DNA of 26,858 nt from Candidatus Sungiibacteriota bacterium (GTDB lineage: Bacteria > Patescibacteria > Paceibacteria > Sungbacterales > SURF-37), in NCBI GenBank assembly GCA_016186145.1, contig JACPMF010000022.1, positions 1 to 26,858 of the forward strand, written 5' to 3'. Under the pieces are notes generated by a model that was not told where the DNA came from, made no database searches, and saw only the letters and a program-made list of their open reading frames with translations. Shown here piece after piece: positions 7,008 to 13,011 of the stretch. Position 1 is the stretch's first letter; the number at the start of each line of letters is the position of its first letter. A program made the position numbers and the translations under genes.

Positions 7008-7059
7008 TACGGGGAAGTATAAATTCGTTAATCTTACGGTATTCATAATATTTTTTGGA

Positions 7060-7164
7060 ATGGCCCTTTTTGAGGCGTTTCAAAAACAGCGCTGGATAGA
7101 AGTGGTATTCTTTTTGGCTTTGGGCGCATTGTCGCTTTGGGCTGGTTCTAAAAGAAAAACCTAA
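7060..7164 (+). CDS. possible 34-residue membrane microprotein
   Basis: Starts at ATG 7060 and has one hydrophobic helix (about residues 13-28) ending in a basic SKRKT tail. The same frame stays open and hydrophobic for about 17 codons upstream without a usable start codon, so the true product may be longer or the gene may be a remnant. It ends 10 bases before the next gene, behind the promoter at 6978-7007. Family not recognised. Confidence 0.35.
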   Translation: MALFEAFQKQRWIEVVFFLALGALSLWAGSKRKT

Positions 7165-7174
7165 ATCGCTATCT

Positions 7175-7651
7175 ATGGTCATCTATAAACATACGCAAAT
7201 AGGATATCAGATGTTAGTTATCACGCTGGCCGTGTTGGTTTTTTTCGCCTGGCTTCAGATTACGGCCCGGGCCGAGCCTCCTTCGGTTGACTCCGGCACG
7301 AATTTTGCCGTTACCGCCATAATGGCATTAATTCTGTTTTTTCTTGCATCATTTGTAACGCTGACAACGTCCGTTGATGAACACTTTCTTCGAATCAAAT
7401 TCGGTTATGGCATTTTCAGAAAGAAATTTTCCCTTACCGAAATTATCTCGGTTAAAGCCGTGAAAAACCAGTGGTATTACGGTTGGGGCATTAGGGTGTG
7501 GTTTTGGCCGTATATGTGGATTTACAATGTTTCCGGGTTCGATGCCGTGGAAATTTCTCTAAAAAATCGAAAGGTGTATCGCATCGGAACAGATGTTCCT
7601 GAAGAGCTCGAAAGAGAGCTAAAAACGAAGATCGGGAATGTCTCGGCGTAA
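7175..7651 (+). CDS. two-helix membrane protein with bacterial PH-like domain
   Basis: 158 residues. Two hydrophobic segments (about 12-30 and 44-66) precede a cytoplasmic region with the strand-rich pattern of bacterial PH-like domains: VDEHFLRIKFGYG, then SLTEIISVKAV, a Trp/Tyr-rich YYGWGIRVWFWPYMW stretch, and RIGTDVPEELERELK at the end. Proteins of this type are common and poorly characterised; a membrane-linked scaffold or sensor role is typical speculation. Start ATG 7175 lies 10 bases after the 34-residue ORF and both probably share a promoter. The domain call comes from pattern similarity only. Confidence 0.55.
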   Translation: MVIYKHTQIGYQMLVITLAVLVFFAWLQITARAEPPSVDSGTNFAVTAIMALILFFLASFVTLTTSVDEHFLRIKFGYGIFRKKFSLTEIISVKAVKNQWYYGWGIRVWFWPYMWIYNVSGFDAVEISLKNRKVYRIGTDVPEELERELKTKIGNVSA

Positions 7652-7765
7652 ATTCTTTCGAGTCCCATCGCGGCGCGAAATAAAAAATCAGGATTTTTAG
7701 ACACTTTTTACCGATGGCAATGGACGACCGAACCAGTTTGAATCGCAGTGCCCCCCGATGGATTG

Positions 7766-7821
7766 AGCGCCCGTTCGCGCGCCCGCCGAAACATTAGTGA
7801 AGGCGGGAGAAACCGGGCGCT
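7766..7821. repeat. nested GC-rich palindrome (AGCGCCC family, copy 2)
   Basis: Outer arms AGCGCCCG (7766-7773) and CGGGCGCT (7814-7821); inner arms CCCGCC (7782-7787) and GGCGGG (7802-7807). The 17 bases at 7761-7777 equal those at 4934-4950. It lies in the convergent gap between the PH-like gene and the peptidase gene; nothing else is visible in 7652-7870. Confidence 0.5.
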
Positions 7822-7870
7822 CTAAAGCGAATAAGTAACAAAAGGGCATTAAAATTTATGCAAATGAAAT

Positions 7871-7893
7871 GCCGACCATGGAGGTCGGCTTTT
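7871..7893. terminator. hairpin between convergent genes, possible terminator
   Basis: GCCGACC-ATGGA-GGTCGGC followed by TTTT on the plus strand; on the minus strand the downstream sequence ATTTCATTT is only moderately T-rich. It may serve the plus-strand PH-like gene, the minus-strand peptidase, or both. Confidence 0.55.
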
Positions 7894-7897
7894 AGAT

Positions 7898-8872
7898 TTA
7901 CTTTCTGAGGCTAGAAACCATTGAATCTGTTTCAGAAACCAATTTTTGAAGAATTTTCGGATCGGTTCGCGAATGTCCCGCAACGACAATGTGAAGTTTT
8001 GAAGTTGGTAGTGCTCTATGTAAACGAATCGCGCTTTCTACCGGACATACGTCATCGTAACGTCCATGGATGATCGAAATCGGAACGCGTGGTATACGAT
8101 GAACATTTTTCAAAATGTACCCATCTTTCAGGAAGCATAGATTCCGAATATAGTGAGTCTCCATCATGGCAAGCGAGACAAACGGTTCTGCCAAAATCTC
8201 CTTTTTTAGATCTTTTTCGTTCGGCGGAATAAGTTGCAAGCGCGCAGATTCGTAATACGACCACTCATAGGCGTATTTGCGCCGCATTCTCGGATCACCA
8301 GATGTCATCATGGCAAAGTAATAATCGGCCGGATTATGCCGCGCATCCGCGGGTACATTACTGAGGAAGCGCTCGCATATCTCTGGGAAACGCGAGTGTT
8401 CCGTTTGGCCGTTCAGGTAATCAAGGCACTCTTTTCTTTCAGAAAGGAAAATTCCCCGCAAAACCATACCGGAAACTCTCTCCGGATACGAAATTGCGTA
8501 AACAAGCGCCAGCGTCGAACCCCATGAACCTCCGAAAAGGACCACTTTCTTTTTTCCGAGTGCGGCGAGGAGTTTATTAATGTCCTCTACAAGGTGAGGC
8601 GTTGTGTTGGCGTAGGTGCTTGCGTACGGTTTACTTCTACCGCTTCCGCGTTGGTCAAAAATGATAATACAGCACTTCTTCGGATCGAAGAATCTCCGGG
8701 TATTCTCGTCACAACCAGCACCGGGTCCTCCGTGAAGGTAGAGTATGGGAACACCGTTCGGATTGCCACATTCCTCATAGTAGATTTCGTGTCCATCACC
8801 GACCGACAGAAAACCTGAGTGGTGTGGTTCAATTGGAGGAAAGAATTTCTCAGCAACTCGTCGTTTCATCAC
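7898..8872 (-). CDS. pip: proline iminopeptidase (prolyl aminopeptidase, peptidase family S33)
   Basis: 324 residues, the usual length for the family. It shows the alpha/beta-hydrolase landmarks in order: oxyanion loop HGGPGAG (47-53), DQRGSGRS (73-80), nucleophile elbow GGSWGS with Ser116, acid Asp273 in GRYDDVCP, and His300 in VAGHS. The N-terminal FLSVGDGHEIYYEECGNPNG is typical. The enzyme removes N-terminal proline from peptides in the cytoplasm, which suits an organism living on scavenged peptides. The start has AAAGGGG about seven bases upstream; a second Met follows immediately. It is transcribed against its plus-strand neighbours and probably has its own promoter upstream of 8873 (TATACT or TATAGATAAT on the minus strand). 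Symbol given by family. Confidence 0.9.
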   Translation of the reverse strand: MMKRRVAEKFFPPIEPHHSGFLSVGDGHEIYYEECGNPNGVPILYLHGGPGAGCDENTRRFFDPKKCCIIIFDQRGSGRSKPYASTYANTTPHLVEDINKLLAALGKKKVVLFGGSWGSTLALVYAISYPERVSGMVLRGIFLSERKECLDYLNGQTEHSRFPEICERFLSNVPADARHNPADYYFAMMTSGDPRMRRKYAYEWSYYESARLQLIPPNEKDLKKEILAEPFVSLAMMETHYIRNLCFLKDGYILKNVHRIPRVPISIIHGRYDDVCPVESAIRLHRALPTSKLHIVVAGHSRTDPKILQKLVSETDSMVSSLRK

Positions 8873-8950
8873 GCGCCCCTTTTGAGTATTGAGTTGTTAA
8901 ATTATCTATAGTATATGTACCACATCGAAAACTTATTGCAAATTTTTACT

Positions 8951-9042
8951 GACCGACTCCTATCAAGTCGCGCTCTGGAAAAGAGCGCGAAAAAACCTTA
9001 CACTGCTTGCATAAGCAAGGCTCTAGACCGATTTATACCGCC
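8951..9042 (+). repeat. GACCGAC cassette-like repeat, copy 3
   Basis: GACCGAC at 8951-8957; hairpin 1 CGCGCTC/GAGCGCG (8969-8975 and 8983-8989, loop TGGAAAA); hairpin 2 within 8997-9020 (CCTT and GCTT pairing with AAGC and AAGG); then CTAGACCGATTTATACCGCC. It precedes the 9100-9519 gene. Confidence 0.7.
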
Positions 9043-9099
9043 CGACAATTTTTTATCGGAGGCAACCCATGATCCTAAAAATGTTACACTGTATATATT

Positions 9100-9519
9100 A
9101 TGAAAAACTCGAGAGAGCTGCCTCCTGATGAAAAGCAACAAGATACCGTTGAACAGGATAGACAAAGAGGGTTAGAACAAATCCGCAATTTAGGTTCGCA
9201 TAAACCAATGGGGTACTTACCCATTGATTCACTGTCGTTATATTTTCATTCGAGTGTGGAGCAGGAAATAGAAAGAGCTCGTCAAAAAGGATTTAGATAT
9301 CTAATACTTTCCTCAAAGGAATGCGATATTGGATACGAGGGTGCCCTGTTCATTTATGATGCATCGTCCCTAGAACAACTTCTTGAGAAAAATAAAGAAA
9401 TTTTAGTGAAGAGCCGTTGGCCTACTGACCCTGAAGCATTCGTACGAAAAGTTGCCTCAGAATTTGCTGGCGAAGGAACAAAATTGCGAAAAGTTATTGA
9501 TCAGGCGTTTGGCGGATAG
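9100..9519 (+). CDS. hypothetical protein, cassette-like position
   Basis: 139 residues, soluble and charged, no signal peptide. An N-terminal Glu/Gln/Arg-rich helix is followed by an alternating region (YLPIDSLSLYFHSS, then GFRYLILSSKECDIGYEGALF) suggesting a small alpha/beta fold, and a helical end. I do not recognise it. No Shine-Dalgarno is present at ATG 9100. A GGAGG at 9058-9062 instead serves an ATG at 9069 in another frame (20 codons, ending inside this gene at 9128), which could couple translation or mean the real start differs. The gene is bracketed by GACCGAC repeat copies at 8951 and 9547. Confidence 0.5.
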   Translation: MKNSRELPPDEKQQDTVEQDRQRGLEQIRNLGSHKPMGYLPIDSLSLYFHSSVEQEIERARQKGFRYLILSSKECDIGYEGALFIYDASSLEQLLEKNKEILVKSRWPTDPEAFVRKVASEFAGEGTKLRKVIDQAFGG

Positions 9520-9546
9520 AGCAAAATCAAATGTGAATAAAAAGCT

Positions 9547-9640
9547 GACCCACGTGCTTCAAATTGCGACCTGCTCAGATGTTCAAAAAAACCCCTTATA
9601 CTGCTTGTATATCACGGGTACTTAACCCGACTGTCCCGCC
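9547..9640 (+). repeat. GACCGAC cassette-like repeat, copy 4 (diverged)
   Basis: GACCCAC start; hairpin 2 is TATAC/GTATA around TGCTT (9597-9611); hairpin 3 is CGGGT/ACCCG (9615-9619 and 9625-9629), where copies 2 and 3 have a TCTAGA-centred palindrome; end GACTGTCCCGCC. Bases differ but pairing is kept. The gap 9520-9895 holds this copy, the module at 9655-9818 and no gene. Confidence 0.6.
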
Positions 9641-9750
9641 AGTTGAGAAAATGCAAATTTGAAGAGGTTGCCTCGCGGCGCGAGGCGCGCCGCTCGGCTA
9701 GAGTCTGAAAGGGTTTTTTGGCGAAAACGAAATGCGTTTATATCAATAAA

Positions 9751-9818
9751 GGCAAAAGAAATTTTTTCATACTGATTTTTTGAAAATAGAAACTTGGAAG
9801 GGTTTCTGTTTTCGTTTG
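9751..9818 (+). repeat. 68-bp repeat module with AT-rich hairpin, copy B
   Basis: Near-identical to 1428-1494. The hairpin GAAAATAGAAAC / GTTTCTGTTTTC (9782-9793 and 9802-9813) has one G-T pair where copy A has G-C. Upstream, 9655-9745 also matches the minus-strand sequence at 1142-1270 (GCCTCGCGGC, GCCGCTCGGCTAG, GGCGAAAACGAAA blocks). Confidence 0.65.
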
Positions 9819-9895
9819 GCAATTCACTAGAAGTAATGTTAGATTATTAGCCGAGTAGTACATTTCAAAACCAAAATAATAGGAGGGCATCTGCA

Positions 9896-10303
9896 ATGCG
9901 AACCGAAGCGTCTCGCCTCAGGCAAGTCGTGCGGTTCTGCGTTGCAGGAGCCGCTGGCGTTATTGCCTATTACGCCGCGTTGTACGGCCTCACGGAGTAC
10001 TTCGGCGTCTGGTATGTCATTTCTACGGTGATTGGTTTTGTCCTTAACACCGGACTAAACTTCGCGCTTCAGAAATTCTGGACATTCCAGAACAAGGAAA
10101 CTCGCATGGTTGGCCGTCAGCTCGCGCTGTATGTCGCCATGACAATTTCTTTCCTCATCGGCAACACCGTCTTTCTGTACCTCATGGTGGAGTATCTGTA
10201 CATGTGGTACATCGGAGCACAGGTGATTCTTACGGCGGTCATCTCCGTCTTGAGTTTCATCATCTCCGGCAAAATCTTCACGAACGAAAGGAGCGATACA
10301 TGA
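9896..10303 (+). CDS. GtrA-like membrane protein
   Basis: 135 residues with four predicted membrane helices (about 12-31, 37-58, 76-97 and 103-124), the size and layout of the GtrA family. FVLNTGLNFALQKFWTFQNK after helix 2 matches its conserved N-x-x-L-x-[KR]-x-[WF]-[TV]-F signature. Family members are thought to act with membrane glycosyltransferases in moving lipid-linked sugars for cell-surface glycans; no such transferase is next to it here. ATG 9896 follows AGGAGG by about nine bases. Its stop overlaps the start of the MOSC gene (ATGA), so the two are translationally coupled, although no functional link between these families is known to me. Confidence 0.85.
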   Translation: MRTEASRLRQVVRFCVAGAAGVIAYYAALYGLTEYFGVWYVISTVIGFVLNTGLNFALQKFWTFQNKETRMVGRQLALYVAMTISFLIGNTVFLYLMVEYLYMWYIGAQVILTAVISVLSFIISGKIFTNERSDT

Positions 10304-10761
10304 ATGGAACCGTCGTAGCACTCTGCATTGGACCTGTGGCCGGCGGTTCGATGCAACTCATGGAGGAAGTCGAAGCAATCGCCGGACAAGGTCTCAAAGG
10401 CGACCGTTACGCAACCGGCGAAGGTAGCTTCAACAAGGGCAAGCAAGGCAACCGCCAAGTCACCCTGATGAATGCCATCTTCTTCGATGGAAGTGGCTTC
10501 GAGTTTAGGGACAGTCGCCGCAACATCTTTGTCCAGGGCGTCGAACTCATGTGGCTCATCGGCCGAGAGTTTCAGATCGGGACCGCACGCTTTCGCGGAT
10601 TAAAATACTGCGATCCGTGCACCCGACCGAGCAAGCTTTCCGGCAAGCAGAAAAGCTTCAAGGAGACGTTCTTCGATCGAGGAGGTCTCATCGCCGAAGT
10701 GATTGAGGGTGGCATCATCAAGACCGGCGACCCGGTCATTCCACCGCCCAATAGCTACTGA
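10300..10761 (+). CDS. MOSC-domain protein
   Basis: 153 residues. It has the MOSC landmarks: GLKGDRYA (31-38), a Gly/Asn/Arg-rich RQVTLMN stretch, RRNIFVQGVEL (73-83), and the conserved cysteine motif YCDPCTRP (103-110). MOSC domains bind sulfur or molybdenum-cofactor-derived groups, as in molybdenum cofactor sulfurase and YiiM-like proteins that detoxify N-hydroxylated bases. The stand-alone short form here is closer to YiiM-type proteins. The start ATG 10300 overlaps the GtrA stop and follows AAAGGAG. A terminator comes 33 bases after the stop, closing a two-gene transcript. The substrate cannot be deduced. Confidence 0.85.
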   Translation: MNGTVVALCIGPVAGGSMQLMEEVEAIAGQGLKGDRYATGEGSFNKGKQGNRQVTLMNAIFFDGSGFEFRDSRRNIFVQGVELMWLIGREFQIGTARFRGLKYCDPCTRPSKLSGKQKSFKETFFDRGGLIAEVIEGGIIKTGDPVIPPPNSY

Positions 10762-10793
10762 ACGTTCTCCTAGTCCAACACCAAGGCACAACC

Positions 10794-10829
10794 GGGCGCT
10801 TCTCTTTGCGGAGTCGCGCCCTTTTCTAT
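10794..10829 (+). terminator. Rho-independent terminator after GtrA/MOSC
   Basis: GGGCGC (10794-10799) pairs with GCGCCC (10816-10821), with an inner CTC/GAG pairing, then TTTTCTATTT. Confidence 0.8.
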
Positions 10830-10890
10830 TTCTGATTTGAAAGAACTATTTTGTGCGTGCTACGCATGCTCGAATTTGTATTCCGCCAAA

Positions 10891-10972
10891 CCCCAGTAGC
10901 AGAAACTTCGTTTCGCTACGGGGCATAGGAAAAACTTGCCGTGTCCGCCATAGCCCGAAGGGTGACGGCGGA
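10891..10972. repeat. two adjacent intergenic palindromes
   Basis: The first (10891-10923) pairs CCCC, GTAGC and GAAAC with GTTTC, GCTAC and GGGG around TTC, with two bulged A bases. The second (10944-10972) is TCCGCC...GGCGGA with inner CCC-GAA-GGG, resembling the 'tccgccatagc...ggcgga' palindromes I associate with CPR genomes. The gap 10762-11092 holds these, the terminator, repeat copy 3 and a promoter, and no gene. Confidence 0.5.
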
Positions 10973-10999
10973 AAATCGTCAGTGTGCGTGGTGAGGGCA

Positions 11000-11031
11000 G
11001 AATTCCGTTCGAGCTATTTTTAAAATACACC
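11000..11031 (+). repeat. copy 3 (short) of the GAATTC..GTTCGAGC..AATACACC element
   Basis: GAATTCCGTTCGAGCTATTT followed by AAAATACACC, same orientation as 2317-2391. The GC-rich left half of the other copies is missing. Confidence 0.5.
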
Positions 11032-11057
11032 TATCTGCTCAAAAAGGACGAACGCCT

Positions 11058-11086
11058 GAGACAAAGTTTCAGGGTTTTGCTAAACT
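11058..11086 (+). promoter_or_regulatory. promoter for the SHOCT gene, leaderless spacing
   Basis: -35 GAGACA (weak, 11058-11063), 17-base spacer, -10 TAAACT (11081-11086) preceded by TGC. Six bases separate the -10 from ATG 11093. Confidence 0.5.
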
Positions 11087-11092
11087 ATGATT

Positions 11093-11836
11093 ATGAAAAG
11101 ATTTATTCTTGCAATCGTTATCGCAACTGCTGCCGGTTTATTTGTCCAAAGCGCCGGCGCTCAAATGATGGGCGCCCGCCTGTCGGACGGGCAGGGGTTT
11201 TCCACTACTTCGGTTGACTGGAATGAGGTTGTTGAGCACACCGCTCGCGAAGAACAGGAAGGCAAAGAACTTTGGAACAAACTGTCCGCCAAAGAAGTTG
11301 ATTGCGCGGACTTGAACGACGAGCAGTTTGGCGTTCTTGGAGAATACTTCATGGGGGTTATGATGGGTGGTTCGCACGCGGCGATGAACGCCATGATGAT
11401 TCAAACGCATGGCGAGGAAGGTGAAGAACAAATCCATGCCGTCATGGGTAAACGGCTTTCCGGATGCGATACATCCGCAACTGTTCCCGGGGTCAGCGGC
11501 GGCTGGACGCCGATGATGAATATGATGTTCCCCCTTCACCAAGGATTCGGGGAACAAGGGGGAGGTTGGTCGCTTCTCTTTGGTAATAATTCGACAAATA
11601 GTATGATGAATTTTGGATTCGGGTCCTTTGGTTTTTTGGGCTGGATATTTATGCTTCTCTGGTGGGTTTTGATAATCGCCGGTATTGTTGCGCTTGTTAA
11701 ATGGCTCACCAACCAGTTTCATGGAACGCGCGGCCAAGAAAGGTCTGCGCTCGAGATTTTAAAAGAGCGGTATGCAAAAGGCGAGATCGACAAAAAGGAA
11801 TTTGAAGAAAAGTCCCGAGAAATAAAAAATCTTTGA
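11093..11836 (+). CDS. exported membrane protein with C-terminal SHOCT domain
   Basis: 247 residues from ATG 11093; an ATG at 11087 is also in frame but abuts the -10 box. A signal peptide spans 1-23 (cleavage after QSAGA likely). The mature region is rich in Met, His and Gly (MGVMMGGSHAAMNAMM; MMNMMF), which might bind metal, copper for instance, though this is speculative. A strong membrane helix (about 180-203) is followed by the SHOCT motif at the C-terminus (ALEILKERYAKGEIDKKEFE), a short element common in small membrane proteins and used in oligomerisation. Residues about 28-34 are encoded by a GC-rich palindrome (11174-11192) that looks inserted in frame. No Shine-Dalgarno; the message is probably leaderless. 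Confidence 0.7.
   Translation: MKRFILAIVIATAAGLFVQSAGAQMMGARLSDGQGFSTTSVDWNEVVEHTAREEQEGKELWNKLSAKEVDCADLNDEQFGVLGEYFMGVMMGGSHAAMNAMMIQTHGEEGEEQIHAVMGKRLSGCDTSATVPGVSGGWTPMMNMMFPLHQGFGEQGGGWSLLFGNNSTNSMMNFGFGSFGFLGWIFMLLWWVLIIAGIVALVKWLTNQFHGTRGQERSALEILKERYAKGEIDKKEFEEKSREIKNL
11174..11192 (+). repeat. palindromic element inside the SHOCT gene
   Basis: GCCCG-CCTGTCGGA-CGGGC; encodes about ARLSDGQ just after the signal peptide. It resembles palindromic repeats found in CPR genomes (from memory). Confidence 0.5.
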
Positions 11837-11859
11837 TTTTTACATTTCTCGCGGATCCT

Positions 11860-11895
11860 CGATTTCATGACTAAATTGAAATTTAGATGAAATCG
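11860..11895. promoter_or_regulatory. long hairpin upstream of pyrB
   Basis: CGATTTCAT/ATGAAATCG and CTAAAT/ATTTAG pair around TGAA, 15 bp with a two-base bulge. No T-run follows on the plus strand. It sits between the SHOCT gene and the TATAAT at 11912-11917 before pyrB. It could terminate the upstream message or act as an operator. Confidence 0.45.
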
Positions 11896-11911
11896 GGAAA
11901 AAGGGAGTTGA

Positions 11912-11917
11912 TATAAT
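11912..11917 (+). promoter_or_regulatory. -10 box for pyrB
   Basis: TATAAT, 32 bases before ATG 11950 and five bases before an in-frame TTG at 11923. The -35 is weak. Confidence 0.45.
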
Positions 11918-11949
11918 TCGAATTGCAGGATCGTTTCAAAGAAATTTTT

Positions 11950-12894
11950 ATGCTGGAACATATTTTGAGCACCCGGCAGTTTTTGGACAGAAACGCGCTT
12001 GCGGGCATTTTCAAAAGAGCCGAAAAATTAGAGAGTGCTGACAAGCGAGGAAGAATTCCAAAGTTGCTGAAAGACAAAATTCTTTCCTGTGTTTTTTATG
12101 AACCGAGCACTCGCACTCGGTTTTCTTTTGAGTCGGCTCTGCTGAAGCTCGGCGGCCAGGTGATTTCCACGGAGAGCGCGGGGCATTTTTCTTCAGCCAT
12201 CAAGGGAGAAACGCTCGAAGACAGCATCCGGATCATTTCCGGCTATTCCGATATTATTGTTTTGCGGCACTACGAGGCCGGAGCCGCCGAACGGGCCGCA
12301 AAAGTTTCTTCTGTTCCGGTGATCAACGCCGGGGACGGAAGCGGCGAACATCCAACCCAAGCACTTCTCGATTTATACACCATTAAAAAGGAAATCGGCC
12401 GCGTTGATAATTTCAAAATTGCCATGGCCGGCGATCTTCTCTGCGGCCGGACAGTTCATTCGCTCATTTATCTTCTTTCGGCCAGCCGCAATGTTGAAAT
12501 ACGCCTTGTTTCTCCGCGAGAGTTGAGATTGCCGGAAAAATATAAATCTTTTTTAAAATCCAGGGAAATGAAATTTTTTGAATCGGATAGATTGGAAGAG
12601 GTGCTTCCTAAAATCGACGTTCTCTACATGACGCGAATCCAGAAAGAACGCTTTTCTTCGGCGCGGCTTTATGAGCGGGTGAAAAATTCTTTTGTTTTGG
12701 ATGGAAAGATGCTTGCAAAGTTAAACAAGCATGCCGTTATTATGCATCCGCTGCCGCGGGTAAATGAAATCAGCCGGGTGGTAGACAGCGACAAGCGCGC
12801 GGCATACTTTCGGCAGGCAAAAAACGGTTTGTATATCCGCATGGCGCTTTTGAGTTTTTTGGCCGATGGTTTGTTATCAAGGCGTAAAATCTGA
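11950..12894 (+). CDS. pyrB: aspartate carbamoyltransferase catalytic subunit
   Basis: 314 residues from ATG 11950, the usual length, with MLEHILSTRQF aligning to the normal N-terminus. An in-frame TTG at 11923 would add nine residues and sits at leaderless distance from a TATAAT, so it is an alternative. The carbamoyl-phosphate loop is STRTR (53-57), followed by SAIKGETLED with the mobile-loop Lys, then GEHPTQALLDLYT, and HPLPRVNEI with the following Asp near the C-terminus. The enzyme joins carbamoyl phosphate and aspartate in pyrimidine synthesis. The aspartate-loop region marks it as ATCase rather than ornithine carbamoyltransferase. No pyrI or other pyr gene is adjacent, consistent with scattered pathway genes in reduced genomes. 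Confidence 0.9.
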   Translation: MLEHILSTRQFLDRNALAGIFKRAEKLESADKRGRIPKLLKDKILSCVFYEPSTRTRFSFESALLKLGGQVISTESAGHFSSAIKGETLEDSIRIISGYSDIIVLRHYEAGAAERAAKVSSVPVINAGDGSGEHPTQALLDLYTIKKEIGRVDNFKIAMAGDLLCGRTVHSLIYLLSASRNVEIRLVSPRELRLPEKYKSFLKSREMKFFESDRLEEVLPKIDVLYMTRIQKERFSSARLYERVKNSFVLDGKMLAKLNKHAVIMHPLPRVNEISRVVDSDKRAAYFRQAKNGLYIRMALLSFLADGLLSRRKI

Positions 12895-12976
12895 TAAATC
12901 CTGCTCCATTTGTGCGGGTGTTAAATCTCATGGGAATAGTTTAGGTCTTACTTCGGTATTTCCGCGGCAAGATCGT

Positions 12977-13005
12977 TTGGTTTTGAAAGTGTAACGGGAT
13001 AAACT
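12977..13005 (+). promoter_or_regulatory. promoter for the CrtC/AttH-like gene, leaderless spacing
   Basis: TTGGTT (12977-12982), 17-base spacer, TAAACT (13000-13005), then six bases to ATG 13012. Confidence 0.55.
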
Positions 13006-13011
13006 GACTTT

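Noticed and set aside
6813..9640. Integron attC sites
   Set aside because: Cassette-like layout, but no GTTRRRY/RYYYAAC core sites and no integron integrase in the window; kept only as an unexplained repeat family.
10984..11217. 77-codon plus-strand frame before the SHOCT gene
   Set aside because: It begins in repeat copy 3 and overlaps the SHOCT signal peptide in another frame; no ribosome site.
11138..11737. 199-codon minus-strand frame opposite the SHOCT gene
   Set aside because: Antisense to a gene with signal peptide, membrane helix and SHOCT motif; basic, His-rich composition typical of a shadow frame; no ribosome site.
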